Part shown: one piece after another, positions 1 to 8,224 of the stretch
Numbering within the stretch: position 1 is the stretch's first letter
How the letters are laid out: each line of letters starts with the position of its first letter
Assembly (NCBI GenBank): GCA_026391255.1
Contig: JAPLDU010000065.1
Span: 1 to 46,230, forward strand
DNA length: 46,230 nt
Source: Bacteroidia bacterium
GTDB taxonomy: Bacteria; Bacteroidota; Bacteroidia; Bacteroidales; JAPLDU01
Direction: 5' to 3'
Program-made: the position numbers and the translations under genes
Notes under the pieces: model-generated
Databases searched by the model: none
What the model was told of the DNA's origin: nothing
What the model saw: only the letters and a program-made list of their open reading frames with translations

Positions 1-143
1 GATTTCTGCTAAATTATAACATATTACATAGCGGACAATCCCCTCCCTGCCAGCAGGGAGGGGAAAAAGGGGAGGGTAAATAAATTAAATTATACGCTAA
101 TAATCAAACTCTTAATAAAATTCAAAACAGTTTCTTAAAGTTT
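1..143 (-). repeat. Repeat family L, copy 1 (truncated by window edge)
   Basis: An 11-bp perfect palindrome arm pair (CCCCTCCCTGC at 40-50, GCAGGGAGGGG at 53-63) lies in a unit ending in AAAATTCAAAACAGTTTCTTA-like sequence near 120-140. The same unit occurs in opposite orientation at 31581-31812, in altered form at 40331-40535, and interrupted at 23640-24296. It is non-coding. Confidence 0.8.
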
Positions 144-162
144 GATTAAAATTTGTCAACTT

Positions 163-341
163 GTAACTTTCAGGTTGTTTAGACTATAGACTGTCAGACT
201 TTTAGGAAAATTGAATTCAATTACTATTCCTGTTTTCACCATTTGTCCTGTTACCTGATCCGCCGTGGCGGATTGATACCGGATATATATTCATATAGCT
301 GACAGTCTAAAAGCCTACAGCCTAATGGCCTGAGTAGTTAC
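163..341. repeat. Repeat cassette F, copy 1
   Basis: Inverted ends GTAACTTTCAGG (left) and CCTGAGTAGTTAC (right) enclose phrases of the type TTTAGACTATAGACTG and GCCTACAGCCTAATGG. A CCTGA phrase in the middle is split by the palindrome TCCGCCGTGGCGGA at 259-272. A second cassette with the same ends but different cargo is at 41226-41398, and a related one is at about 6480-6625. Confidence 0.7.
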
Positions 342-362
342 CTTTTCTTAAATACTACAATC

Positions 363-749
363 TCAGATTGTCCGGTGGAAGGTATAAAAATAATTTACAG
401 TAAAGTTCCAGATCAGGGTGACCCCGATGGCAAATACCTTGGCAAGGTAAAAGTTTAGTTTGAATCTGCCGTGTAACAGCCAGATCACTGAGTTATTGAT
501 GAGCAATCCAAACATTGATACTGTGAAAAATTTTGAAAATTCATTGAAAACGTGCGGATTTTCGCTATGAAAAGTCCAGATGCGGTTCAGGAAATAATTT
601 GAAACTGCGCCCAATGCAAAACCGGTTGAATTGGCAAGGTATTTATAAATCTTTGCCTTTTCCTTCAGCAGCCAGGTAGTTCCAAAATCAACGAAGGTGC
701 CCGAAAAACCGACCACACAGAACTTGACTATTAACCAGTAAATCCCCAT
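363..749 (-). CDS. GtrA-like family membrane protein
   Basis: This 128-residue protein has four predicted membrane helices, at roughly residues 5-25, 37-57, 70-90 and 98-120. It carries the family signature NYFLNRIWTF in the second helix region and WNFTVNYFYTF at the end. GtrA-like proteins are thought to move lipid-linked sugars (polyprenyl-phosphate monosaccharides) across the inner membrane for glycan modification. The ATG at 749 is preferred over an in-frame TTG six bases upstream. A Bacteroidota-type -7 box (TAGGTTTG) lies about 33 bases upstream. The neighbour, transcribed divergently, is a GT-C type membrane glycosyltransferase, which would be a natural user of such a lipid-linked sugar. 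The family call is firm; the substrate is unknown. Confidence 0.9.
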   Translation of the reverse strand: MGIYWLIVKFCVVGFSGTFVDFGTTWLLKEKAKIYKYLANSTGFALGAVSNYFLNRIWTFHSENPHVFNEFSKFFTVSMFGLLINNSVIWLLHGRFKLNFYLAKVFAIGVTLIWNFTVNYFYTFHRTI

Positions 750-781
750 TTGCAATATTACTTTTCTTATTAAAAACGCTG

Positions 782-789
782 CAAACCTA
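782..789 (-). promoter_or_regulatory. Candidate -7 promoter box for the GtrA-like gene
   Basis: TAGGTTTG on the minus strand matches TAnnTTTG, the Bacteroidota -7 consensus, 32 bases upstream of the ATG at 749. No convincing -33 element was seen. Confidence 0.55.
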
Positions 790-854
790 CATTATTTTTC
801 AGGATGACAAAGCAGTATCTCTCTGAAAGCAGGTTTCATCCTTAATTTAAGGAA

Positions 855-952
855 TAGAACACAGATGACACAGATACTTCGTAGCGCTGATTTTCACGGA
901 TTATTAATCTGCGTAAATCTGCGGTGTTTACATCTGTGTCATCTGCGTTCTA
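855..952. repeat. 98-bp palindromic element (ACACAGAT type)
   Basis: The outer 21-bp arms at 855-875 and 932-952 are inverted copies with one mismatch (arm core ACACAGATGACACAGAT). The inside holds CACGGATTATTAATCTGCG-like sequence. It sits in the divergent intergenic region between two promoters. Similar 'ACACAGAT...ATCTGTGT' palindromes are common in many bacterial genomes; a faint relic (GAACGCTGATGACGCTGAT) is near 35033. Confidence 0.75.
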
Positions 953-1006
953 GTTGGTTACATGACCAATTTGGGGCTAGGTCAAATGAAAAATAATTGA
1001 TTCCGT

Positions 1007-1014
1007 TATCTTTG
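1007..1014 (+). promoter_or_regulatory. Candidate -7 promoter box for the glycosyltransferase gene
   Basis: TATCTTTG lies 43 bases before the ATG at 1057. Because this box falls downstream of an in-frame TTG at 997, it argues that translation starts at 1057. Confidence 0.6.
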
Positions 1015-1056
1015 CTGCAAATCAATGCAAACCGGTATGTAATAAAAATTCATTCT

Positions 1057-2553
1057 ATGGATAAGGTTTTTGGTTTATTGTTTCAAAAAAAGTTTCTGAT
1101 CATTCTTCTGGTCATGAATGTGATACTTTTTTGTATCAGTCTGTGGCACAGGTATATTTATATTGACGATGCATGGTTCGGCGAACAGGCTTATTCGTTT
1201 GCAAAATTTGGATTCGTAAAAACACTCACCATACCTGGTTTCCTTGGATGGGACAGGCATTTATTCGTGTATCATAAACTGAATATCATGATGGGAGCGG
1301 CCGTGATCAGCCTTTTCGGCTTCTCGGTCTATTACCTCAAATGTATTTCGCTTGTTTTCTTCCTGGTTTTCCTGTGGAGTATGTTCAGATATCAGAAGAC
1401 TTTAAGTAAATCAAAGGATGAGAATAATTTGTTTCTTATTTTTCTATTGGTAATTGTCAATCCGCTGATTGTTGAGTATAGTTATACTTTCCGTACAGAA
1501 ATTCCGATGATGTTTTTTGGATTCATTTCTTTCTGGTCGCTTGAAAATTTCCTGGCCGACGGTAAATCAAAGTGGACGGCTCTTTCCGGGATATCGTCAG
1601 GACTGGCTTTCCTGGTACATCTGAACGGAATAGCTATTGTTGCTGCAGGTTTTATTTATCTTGTTCTGAAAAAGAAATTCAGGGGACTGGTCGTATATAC
1701 CATTACATCTGTGCTGACCTGTTCCCTGTACTTTTATGATCTCTGGCAGAAAGGGAATTTCCACACGTTTATTTTCCAGATGACCCACTGGCCTGATAAC
1801 GTTGCCCAGAGCTATTCCTCTCATGGTATATGGTCGCTGATCTCTAATGTTGTGGTAAAGATGACGGAAGAACACCAGCGCTTCTTCTGGAGCCCTAATT
1901 CGGCGGTCTTTTCCGTTCTTTTTTTCATCATCCTGATCTCTTGTTTTAAATTCCTGTGGAAAGAGTACCGGAATTTATTGACTTATACATTTGTTCTGAT
2001 CTTTTCGATGAATGTGTTCGGCTCTCACATTGCCGAACGATATTTACTGACATATGTTCCTTTCATGATCCTGATCATTGCCGCCGGACTTCATCATTAC
2101 AAAGAACTGCAATCAAAAACCGCCGGAATTATGAAGCCTGTTCTGGTAGTTGTGATCATTGCCCTGTTTGCGGTTACCGGCATGAAGTACGCCCGCATAT
2201 ATTCCCTGAATGACAATTATCCTGTCATCTATCACCGGGTGTTATCTAATATTAAAGATCAAAATGCCAGGATACTGGTTCCCTATGAATTTGTTTTTAA
2301 TGAACTGCCGGCACATGACCTGGTTTCCTACCAGGCAATAAAATACTACCAGGGCACTCTGCCAAAGATGCTTACTCAACAGGAAATGCTGGAGAAAATC
2401 AATTCTATGGGCATTGATTACATCGTGATTGACAAATATCTTCCAATTGATGATTATTTCACCTGGTTTTACGGCGGGGTGATTCATGAAAATCCCTGGT
2501 ACAAAGAATTCTACCGGGAAAAAGATTTTATCATTTTACAACGGAAAACCTGA
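1057..2553 (+). CDS. Polytopic membrane glycosyltransferase (GT-C fold, ArnT/PMT-like)
   Basis: The protein has 498 residues with a hydrophobic N-terminal anchor, then an acidic loop YIDDAWFGEQAYSF. That loop is typical of the first periplasmic loop of GT-C glycosyltransferases, which use polyprenyl-phosphate sugars. About ten further hydrophobic helices follow up to residue ~390, then a soluble C-terminal domain of ~100 residues. It probably transfers a sugar on the periplasmic face of the inner membrane; donor and acceptor cannot be told. The start at 1057 was chosen because it is an ATG preceded by a -7 box; the longer TTG-started version would begin upstream of that box. It is divergent from a GtrA-like protein, a frequent functional companion of such enzymes. 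Confidence 0.8.
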   Translation: MDKVFGLLFQKKFLIILLVMNVILFCISLWHRYIYIDDAWFGEQAYSFAKFGFVKTLTIPGFLGWDRHLFVYHKLNIMMGAAVISLFGFSVYYLKCISLVFFLVFLWSMFRYQKTLSKSKDENNLFLIFLLVIVNPLIVEYSYTFRTEIPMMFFGFISFWSLENFLADGKSKWTALSGISSGLAFLVHLNGIAIVAAGFIYLVLKKKFRGLVVYTITSVLTCSLYFYDLWQKGNFHTFIFQMTHWPDNVAQSYSSHGIWSLISNVVVKMTEEHQRFFWSPNSAVFSVLFFIILISCFKFLWKEYRNLLTYTFVLIFSMNVFGSHIAERYLLTYVPFMILIIAAGLHHYKELQSKTAGIMKPVLVVVIIALFAVTGMKYARIYSLNDNYPVIYHRVLSNIKDQNARILVPYEFVFNELPAHDLVSYQAIKYYQGTLPKMLTQQEMLEKINSMGIDYIVIDKYLPIDDYFTWFYGGVIHENPWYKEFYREKDFIILQRKT

Positions 2554-2576
2554 TTCAATGATTAATGAATATTAAT

Positions 2577-2641
2577 CTTTTTCTTAGTCTTAGTCTGAAT
2601 TTTGACCAGGACAAGGACTAGGACAAGGACAAAGACTAGGA
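2577..2641. repeat. Phrase repeat A, copy 1
   Basis: TTAGTCTTAGTCTGAATTTTG is followed by the inverted-sense phrase GGACAAGGACTAGGACAAGG. The two halves are loosely complementary (CTTAGTC / GACTAGG). Further copies at 3113-3232 and 4211-4322 bracket the radical SAM gene. Confidence 0.75.
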
Positions 2642-2753
2642 AATAAAATTAGAAACTGTTTTGAATTTTAATTATTTCTGTTAAATAATTCATATTCAAC
2701 TTCTTTTGCTTGCCCAAAAGTATACTCTGTCATTTGCAAAAATTCAAGCGACA

Positions 2754-2940
2754 TTTTTTATTTGTCTTGGTTCAAGAAGCAAAAGGGCACCACGAACGAG
2801 ACGTTTCGACAAGCTCAACGCCCACTTCTTTTGGTAACCGGCCATTGAGCCTGTCGAAATGGCATGTTGTATTCCACACCGTAAGTTACTCACCCCGACA
2901 AGTCGGGGTTCGTGAGATCGCTTCGCTCTTAATAAATGGA
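2754..2940. repeat. Mosaic hairpin block (TTTCGACAAGCTCA type)
   Basis: TTTCGACAAGCTCAA (2804-2818) pairs with TTGAGCCTGTCGAAA (2845-2859) with one mismatch. ACCCCGAC (2892-2899) pairs perfectly with GTCGGGGT (2902-2909). Open frames on both strands here are by-products of the repeats. The block runs straight into repeat M copy 1. Confidence 0.65.
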
Positions 2941-2941
2941 T

Positions 2942-3094
2942 GCGAAGCATAAAATTAAAAATTCCATATCAACGAATTGCTGTTTGAGTGAAGTCGAGGA
3001 ACGAGACGGAACGAGTTCAATTCGTTAAGTCTTTTTTGCATACTTTTTGTGACGACAAAAAGTATGAAGAAACAAATACAAAAATATCATCTGG
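2942..3094 (+). repeat. Repeat family M, copy 1
   Basis: The order is GCGAAGCATAAAA, then ACGAATTGCTGTTTGAGTGA, then CAATTCGTTAAG, then a perfect 12-bp hairpin at 3039-3066 (CATACTTTTTGT, loop GACG, ACAAAAAGTATG), then ATCATCTGG. The ACGAATTG / CAATTCGT arms form an outer stem. Other copies are at 11246-11421 (inverted) and 15207-15382. This copy lacks an internal segment (TGGTGTCTGAGCTTGCCGAA) present in copies 2 and 3. Confidence 0.8.
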
Positions 3095-3112
3095 AAAAAA
3101 TTCAAAATAATT

Positions 3113-3232
3113 ACTTAGTCTTAGTCCTAATCTTAGACTTAGTCTGAAATTTGAAAATGACTAGGACTAAGTCAAGGACAAGGACATGACTAAGAAGGAA
3201 AATTAGTGGTTAAACTTAAACTTAGTCGTATT
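3113..3232. repeat. Phrase repeat A, copy 2
   Basis: CTTAGTCTTAGTCCTAATC and GACTAGGACTAAGTCAAGG phrases run up to about a dozen bases before the radical SAM start codon, so that gene has no normal leader. Confidence 0.7.
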
Positions 3233-3245
3233 TTTGACCCCTGAA

Positions 3246-4226
3246 ATGAATAACATCGTCATACCAGAAAAGGATTTTAAGAGATTACTACTCCCGCTCG
3301 AAGAACTGCATGACTGCCGCATATGTCCGCGTAACTGCGGCGCCGACAGGTTTACCTCGAAAAAAGGATGGTGCCTGGCCGATGCATCTTTCAATATAAG
3401 TTCAATAGTGATACACAGGGGTGAAGAGCCGGTCATCGGAGGTGAACAGGGTATTTGCAATGTTTTTTTTACTCACTGTAACCTGCAATGTATTTATTGC
3501 CAGAATTACCAGATCAGCAGAAATACATCAGCCTTAACTGACAATCAGCCTGAATTTATTCAGATACTTGAACAAATTACCGGTATCCTCGACAGCGGAA
3601 TCGAAGCGGTCGGGTTTGTTTCACCATCTCATATGGTTCCTCAGATAAAAGCGATCATTAACGCTTTGCATTATCTGAGGTATTTCCCGACAATAGTTTA
3701 TAATTCCGGTGGATTTGATAAAGTGGAAACATTAATGACCCTGGAAGGGCTGATTGATGTATATCTTCCGGATTTTAAGTATTTTAATGCGTCATTAGCC
3801 AAACTCTGCTCCGGTGCAGATGACTATCCTGCAGTCGCTGTAAATGCCCTTAAAGAAATGTTCAGGCAGAAAGGTTCGACTTTAGTTTGTAACGAAGAGG
3901 GCAGGGCAGTATTTGGTATGGTCATCAGGCATCTTGTATTGCCGGGTCATGTTGAGAACAGCCTCAATATTCTCCGGTTTATTGCCGGCGAATTATCACC
4001 ATTGCTGCATATTTCGCTGATGTCACAATATTATCCGACTGACCATGTTACAGGTCGTAAATTGCTCGGAAGAACAATTTATCCTCAGGAATATCACTTG
4101 GTAGTTGATGAAATGGAGAAATTGGGCTTAAATAACGGATGGATTCAGGAAATGAATAGCAATATGAATTACCGCCCTGATTTTCAGGGTGTGCATCCCT
4201 TTGAATCAAATGAAAGTCAGACTTAG
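3246..4226 (+). CDS. Radical SAM protein, PflX/COG1313 type (PFL-activase homologue)
   Basis: This 326-residue protein has the radical SAM cluster motif CNLQCIYC (Cys 78, 82 and 85, CxxxCxxC) followed by QNYQIS. An N-terminal Cys-rich segment (CRICPRNCG and a later GWC) is typical of this subgroup. Relatives resemble pyruvate formate-lyase activating enzyme and are predicted to cleave S-adenosylmethionine at a 4Fe-4S cluster. The physiological substrate is not established. The ATG at 3246 is preferred over an in-frame TTG at 3234. The gene stands alone, bracketed on both sides by phrase repeat A, and its stop codon lies within that phrase (CAGACTTAGTTCTG). No glycyl-radical enzyme is nearby. 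Confidence 0.88.
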   Translation: MNNIVIPEKDFKRLLLPLEELHDCRICPRNCGADRFTSKKGWCLADASFNISSIVIHRGEEPVIGGEQGICNVFFTHCNLQCIYCQNYQISRNTSALTDNQPEFIQILEQITGILDSGIEAVGFVSPSHMVPQIKAIINALHYLRYFPTIVYNSGGFDKVETLMTLEGLIDVYLPDFKYFNASLAKLCSGADDYPAVAVNALKEMFRQKGSTLVCNEEGRAVFGMVIRHLVLPGHVENSLNILRFIAGELSPLLHISLMSQYYPTDHVTGRKLLGRTIYPQEYHLVVDEMEKLGLNNGWIQEMNSNMNYRPDFQGVHPFESNESQT

Positions 4227-4322
4227 TTCTGATCTGAGTCTTAGTCGTATTTTTAACCAGGACAAAGACAAGGACTAGTAAAGAAAATTAGTCTTTGTTC
4301 TAATCCTTGACTTAGTCTTCAT
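4211..4322. repeat. Phrase repeat A, copy 3, overlapping the end of the radical SAM gene
   Basis: Phrases CTGAGTCTTAGTC, GGACAAAGACAAGGACTAG and CTTGACTTAGTC. The TAG stop of the preceding gene is part of a CTTAGTT phrase. Confidence 0.7.
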
Positions 4323-4394
4323 GATTTATTTTACTACCGTCAGGTAAACTATCTGTTAAATGTAGTAGTTCTTTATTATTACCGGGTAACAGGA

Positions 4395-4546
4395 ATATCT
4401 CGCCCACTACGGGGCTTAGTTTTTAAGGAATCATTATTTCTACCGATATTAAGTCACTACGTGACTATCCCGTTAGGGATAATATATTGGTAGAAAATAA
4501 TTAGCTCCTGAAAGTCAAGTTCCGTAGGAACGAAATATTAAAATTT
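4395..4546. repeat. Repeat family K, copy 1 (triloop hairpins)
   Basis: An outer stem TTTCTACCGATATT (from 4437) / AATATATTGGTAGAAA (to 4496) encloses GTCAC-TAC-GTGAC (4453-4465) and ATCCC-GTTA-GGGAT (4467-4480). A further hairpin GTTCC-GTA-GGAAC is at 4519-4531. Related hairpins with different but complementary stems are at 21524-21690 and 42279-42388. Confidence 0.75.
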
Positions 4547-4618
4547 AACAGACAACAGTAAATAAAGGGCCAGATAGAAATAAAAAAACTGAATATTTTT
4601 TATATATTAAATAAAATA

Positions 4619-4626
4619 TATCTTTG
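4619..4626 (+). promoter_or_regulatory. Candidate -7 promoter box for the rplM operon
   Basis: TATCTTTG, followed by CAACC, lies 62 bases before the GTG start of rplM. This exact -7 sequence recurs before other genes in the window (1007, 38090). Confidence 0.7.
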
Positions 4627-4688
4627 CAACCCACAAATTTTCCTGGTGAATATTTGTATTTAGTTATTAATTAAAAACTTAGACTAAA

Positions 4689-5144
4689 GTGAATACTTTA
4701 AGTTACAAGACTGTATCGCTTAATAAAGAAACCATATCGAAGGAATGGTACCTGATTGATGCAGAGAACGAGGTTCTCGGGCGTTTATGTTCCCGTGTTG
4801 CTTTGATATTAAGGGGTAAACACAAGCCATCATATACACCACATGTTGATTGTGGTGACAATGTAATTGTGATAAATGCCGATAAGGTCAGAATGACAGG
4901 AAAGAAATTCAATGAATATATTTACCTGAGTCATACCGGTTATCCGGGAGGTCAGAAAGCAAAGACGCCGAAACAGATGCTGGCCAACAATCCACGTTCG
5001 CTGGTAGAACATGCCATCAAAGGGATGTTACCTAAGAACCGTCTTGGCAGTCAGTTATTCAGGAATATTTATGTATATGCTGGTTCCGAACATCCTCACC
5101 AGGCTCAGCAACCCAAAGAAATAAATTTAAATTCGATCAGATAG
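4689..5144 (+). CDS. rplM: 50S ribosomal protein L13
   Basis: The 151-residue product begins at GTG and shows the L13 hallmarks WYLIDAENEVLGRL, LRGKHKPSYTP and VINADKVRMTGKK. It ends with GMLPKNRLG and a short variable tail. L13 is an early-assembly protein of the large subunit, and its length fits bacterial L13 (about 140-150). rpsI follows after only 4 bases, the conserved arrangement in most bacteria. GTG is used because no ATG occurs near the expected start. A clear -7 box lies 62 bases upstream, so this is probably the first gene of the ribosomal operon. Confidence 0.98.
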   Translation: MNTLSYKTVSLNKETISKEWYLIDAENEVLGRLCSRVALILRGKHKPSYTPHVDCGDNVIVINADKVRMTGKKFNEYIYLSHTGYPGGQKAKTPKQMLANNPRSLVEHAIKGMLPKNRLGSQLFRNIYVYAGSEHPHQAQQPKEINLNSIR

Positions 5145-5148
5145 AATT

Positions 5149-5535
5149 ATGGAAATTATCAATGCTATAGGAAGGCGTAAGGCATCCATTGCAAGAATTT
5201 ATCTCAGTGAAGGGAAAGGAAATATTACCGTTAACAACAGGGATTTCAAGGAATATTTCCCGGTAGTTACCCTTCAGCACTCCGTATTACAACCTCTTAA
5301 AGTTTTAAACGTTTCTGAAACCTACGACATCAGCGTTAATATGTATGGAGGTGGTATGAAAGGACAATCTGAGGCACTTCAGCTTGCCATTGCCCGCGCT
5401 CTTGTTAAAATAAATGCTGAAGATAAACCCGCTTTACGAGCTGCCGGCTTGCTTACACGTGATCCCCGCGAGGTGGAACGTAAGAAACCCGGACAAAAGA
5501 AGGCCCGTAAGAGGTTCCAGTTCAGCAAACGTTAA
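5149..5535 (+). CDS. rpsI: 30S ribosomal protein S9
   Basis: The 128-residue product contains INAIGRRKASIARIYL at the start, the GGGMKGQSEALQLAIARAL core and the classic basic C-terminal tail KKPGQKKARKRFQFSKR. The terminal Lys-Arg reaches the P-site tRNA in known ribosomes. It is co-transcribed with rplM (4-base gap). A 105-base gap without obvious repeats separates it from rpsB. Confidence 0.98.
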   Translation: MEIINAIGRRKASIARIYLSEGKGNITVNNRDFKEYFPVVTLQHSVLQPLKVLNVSETYDISVNMYGGGMKGQSEALQLAIARALVKINAEDKPALRAAGLLTRDPREVERKKPGQKKARKRFQFSKR

Positions 5536-5640
5536 GAGCTGTCTTCCGGTTGTTTAGTATCTAAACTGGCTGGACCTGTAGAATTACTCAGCTACCTGCC
5601 GGTTGCTAAAATAAGAAGGTAAACAATTAATTTTTATTTC

Positions 5641-6462
5641 ATGTTACATACAAATTTTCAGGAATTACTTGATGCCGGTGTACATTTCGGGCATCTGAAA
5701 AGAAAATGGAATCCCAATATGGCTCCTTATATTTTTATGGAGCGAAACGGGATACACATAATCGATCTTCACAAAACCATTGCCAAGCTTGACGAAGCTG
5801 CCGCTGCCGTTAAGCAGATTGCAAAATCAGGACGTAAAATCCTGTTTGTCGCTACCAAAAAGCAGGCAAAGGACATAGTTGCCGAAAAAATCAAATCTGT
5901 CGGTATGCCATATGTTACAGAAAGATGGTCCGGCGGGATGTTGACTAATTTCCCGACTATTCGTAAGGCTGTTAAAAAAATGGGTTCCATCGATAAAATG
6001 GCCAAGGATGGTACTTTTGATAACCTTTCCAAACGTGAAAAACTCCAGGTTACCCGTCAGCGTGCCAAATTAGAGAAAAACCTTGGCAGTATTGTTGATC
6101 TGTCGCGCCTCCCGGCCGCCATGTTTATTGTTGATGTGTCAAAAGAATACATTGCCGTTTCAGAAGCCCGTAAACTGGGTATCCCTGTTATTGGCATAGT
6201 GGATACAAACTCCGATCCGGAAATTATTGATTTCCCAATTCCCGCAAATGATGATGCTACCAAATCCATCTCACTCATTATTGATGTGATGACCGCTGCC
6301 ATTAGGGAAGGTGTTTCCGAAAGAAAAGTGGATAAGGACAAAGACCTGGATCAGGAAGATAAAGATCAGGTGACTAAAGGTGAAACCAAAAAATCAGGCG
6401 CACGTAAGATGAGAAAAAGAACGGTTCAACCCGAAGGCTCATCTCATGAAGCGGAGGAATAG
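5641..6462 (+). CDS. rpsB: 30S ribosomal protein S2
   Basis: The 273-residue product starts with the S2 signature LLDAGVHFGHLKRKWNP. The core includes TERWSGGMLTNFPTI, SRLPAAMFIVDV and GIPVIGIVDTNSDP, all near-invariant in S2. The last ~45 residues are a highly charged extension (KDKDLDQEDKDQ and RKMRKR) longer than the E. coli protein (241 residues), as is common in Bacteroidota. S2 normally lies tightly upstream of tsf. Here 515 bases of repeat DNA separate the two genes, so tsf may need its own promoter. Confidence 0.98.
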   Translation: MLHTNFQELLDAGVHFGHLKRKWNPNMAPYIFMERNGIHIIDLHKTIAKLDEAAAAVKQIAKSGRKILFVATKKQAKDIVAEKIKSVGMPYVTERWSGGMLTNFPTIRKAVKKMGSIDKMAKDGTFDNLSKREKLQVTRQRAKLEKNLGSIVDLSRLPAAMFIVDVSKEYIAVSEARKLGIPVIGIVDTNSDPEIIDFPIPANDDATKSISLIIDVMTAAIREGVSERKVDKDKDLDQEDKDQVTKGETKKSGARKMRKRTVQPEGSSHEAEE

Positions 6463-6479
6463 CCTGTTTTCATCTGTTT

Positions 6480-6625
6480 TATAAGGCTTATAGACTATAG
6501 ACTGTTAGGCTATTAGGAAAAATTTCATTATCTCACAATAATTATTGTTTTTCCTGATACCTGATCCGCCACGGCGGACTGATACTTTTTCTAATAGCCT
6601 ACAGCCTAAAAACCTACAGCCTGTT
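6480..6625. repeat. Repeat cassette F, copy 2 (with TCCGCC/GGCGGA insert)
   Basis: Left half ATAGACTATAGACTGTTAGG and right half CTAATAGCCTACAGCCT are inverted relative to each other. The centre holds CCTGATACCTGA split by TCCGCCACGGCGGA (6565-6578), then CTGATAC. It is homologous to the cassette at 163-341. It lies directly downstream of rpsB. Confidence 0.7.
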
Positions 6626-6631
6626 TACCTA

Positions 6632-6908
6632 ACCTGGACAAGCCAAAACCAAACAAGAAATCACAAATCTCAAAATACAAATAACAAATAAATACCAATC
6701 GACAAAATGACAAATTCAAAACCGGTGTATGATTAAGAAGATTTACTTTTCAGTTTGCAAAGCGAGTAAGGTTATATAAAGAAACTTCCAAATAATATTT
6801 CGAACATTGAAAAATCAAAGTAATTTGTTTCGTATTTGAAATTTTGATATTGTTTATTATTCGTTTTTTGTAATTTGTTTTTTGGAATTTTTTGCCAAAA
6901 CGTGTCAG
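6632..6908 (-). repeat. Repeat family P, copy 1 (inverted)
   Basis: This is a palindromic, very AT-rich unit made of AACAAAT / ATTTGTT words. Read on the minus strand it runs from TTTTGGCAAAAAATTCC to GGCTTGTCCAGG. It is a close, oppositely oriented relative of the copy at 7846-8078, so tsf is bracketed by a P inverted pair. It is longer than copies 3 and 4 because of a central segment containing GCAAACTGAAAAG, shared only with copy 2. Confidence 0.8.
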
Positions 6909-6977
6909 GATTCTTGAAATAAAATACTATATATTCAAATTTATTCATGATATTCATTAAATTTAAATTGTAAAGAT

Positions 6978-7808
6978 ATGGCTCAGATAACAGCATCAGA
7001 TGTTGCAAAACTCAGGAATATCACCGGCGCCGGTATGATGGATTGTAAGAATGCACTTATCGAATCGGACGGTAATTATGAAACCGCGGTCGAAATTATC
7101 CGTAAAAAAGGGAAAGCCGTTGCCATTAAACGTGCCGACCGCGAAGCCAGTGAAGGTGTGGTACTTGCCACAACCACGGCTGACGGCAAAAGAGGTGCAA
7201 TGGTAGTGTTGAATTGCGAAACCGATTTCGTCGCTAAAAACGAAAAATTCATTGAATTTGCCCGCAGGATATTGGCAATAGCTATCGAAAAGAATCCCGA
7301 AAACCTCGATGCTTTGAAAAACCTGAAAATGGATGGCAGAACGGTGGCTGAGATTGTTACGGAACAAATCGGCATTATCGGTGAAAAATTAGACTTACCC
7401 CACTACGATAAAATTGAAGCCGGGAGTGTGATTGCTTATATCCACCCTGGCAATAAACTGGCTGCATTGGTCGGACTTAATAAATCAGCTGATGATCAGC
7501 AGGTAGGTAAAGACATGGCAATGCAGGTAGCTGCAATGAACCCTGTAGCTGTAGATATTTCCGACGTTCCCAAAAGTGTGGTCGATAAAGAAATTGAAAT
7601 AGGTATAGAACAGGCAAGAACCGAAGGGAAACCGGAAAATATGCTCGAGAAAATAGGACAAGGTAAACTCCAGAAATTTTACAAGGAAAGTACCCTCCTT
7701 AACCAGGAATTCATAAAAGACTCAAAACTAACCGTGAAGCAATATCTCCATGGTGTTGATAAAGAACTGACTGTTACGGGTTTTAAACGTTATACTTTAA
7801 ATATCTGA
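6978..7808 (+). CDS. tsf: Elongation factor Ts
   Basis: The 276-residue protein begins MAQITASDVAKLRNITGAGM, followed by MDCKNAL: the N-terminal UBA-like domain of EF-Ts. The EF-Tu contact sequence CETDFVAKN follows, with AVDISDVPKSVVD and the C-terminal module after it. EF-Ts exchanges GDP for GTP on EF-Tu. Length matches the family (about 280). The gene order rpsB-tsf is conserved in bacteria, but here the pair is separated by repeat cassettes F and P, and another P copy in the opposite sense follows the gene. No clear TAnnTTTG box is visible between the P repeat and the start codon. Confidence 0.98.
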   Translation: MAQITASDVAKLRNITGAGMMDCKNALIESDGNYETAVEIIRKKGKAVAIKRADREASEGVVLATTTADGKRGAMVVLNCETDFVAKNEKFIEFARRILAIAIEKNPENLDALKNLKMDGRTVAEIVTEQIGIIGEKLDLPHYDKIEAGSVIAYIHPGNKLAALVGLNKSADDQQVGKDMAMQVAAMNPVAVDISDVPKSVVDKEIEIGIEQARTEGKPENMLEKIGQGKLQKFYKESTLLNQEFIKDSKLTVKQYLHGVDKELTVTGFKRYTLNI

Positions 7809-7845
7809 TCAGGGAAATAGGCATAAGTACCTTATTTTTGAAACC

Positions 7846-8078
7846 TTGACGAGTATTGGCAAAAAACTCCAAAAAACAAATAACAAAAAACAAATAATTA
7901 ACAATATCAAAATTTCAAATGCGAAACAAACTACTTTGATATTTTGCAAACTGAAAAGGCCGTTCTTCTATATAATACACCGGTTTTGAATTTGTCATTT
8001 TGTTAATTGAAATTTATTTGTTATTTGTATTTTGAGATTTGTGATTTTTTGTTTGGTTATGACTTGTCCAGGTTTGGC
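7846..8078 (+). repeat. Repeat family P, copy 2
   Basis: It runs from TTGACGAGTATTGGC through words such as CAAATAACAAAAAACAAAT to GACTTGTCCAGGTTTGG. The ends are imperfect inverted repeats of each other. Other copies are at 6632-6908 (inverted), 10384-10574 and 35931-36127. Confidence 0.8.
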
Positions 8079-8166
8079 ATTTGGGTTCAAAATATCGACA
8101 TACAACTATAAACTGACAGCATTAATCTGCAGTTGAATGATCTGAGTGTTACTAATCGGTTAATTC

Positions 8167-8206
8167 AAAAAAAAAGCTCTGAATATCCAGGGCTTTTTTT
8201 ATTTTT
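8167..8206 (+). terminator. Probable rho-independent terminator after tsf
   Basis: An A-rich run is followed by GCTCTG, loop AATATC, CAGGGC and a T-rich run (CTTTTTTTATTTTT). It lies 360 bases past tsf because repeat P copy 2 intervenes. Just before it, 8142-8160 resembles a 23S rRNA 3' tail (see findings). Confidence 0.6.
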
Positions 8207-8224
8207 GTTATTAACCATTCTTTT

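Noticed and set aside
2710-2952. Open frames on both strands of about 70-80 codons
   Set aside because: They lie wholly in the hairpin block and repeat M and show no protein-like features. The two strands are open because of palindromic sequence.
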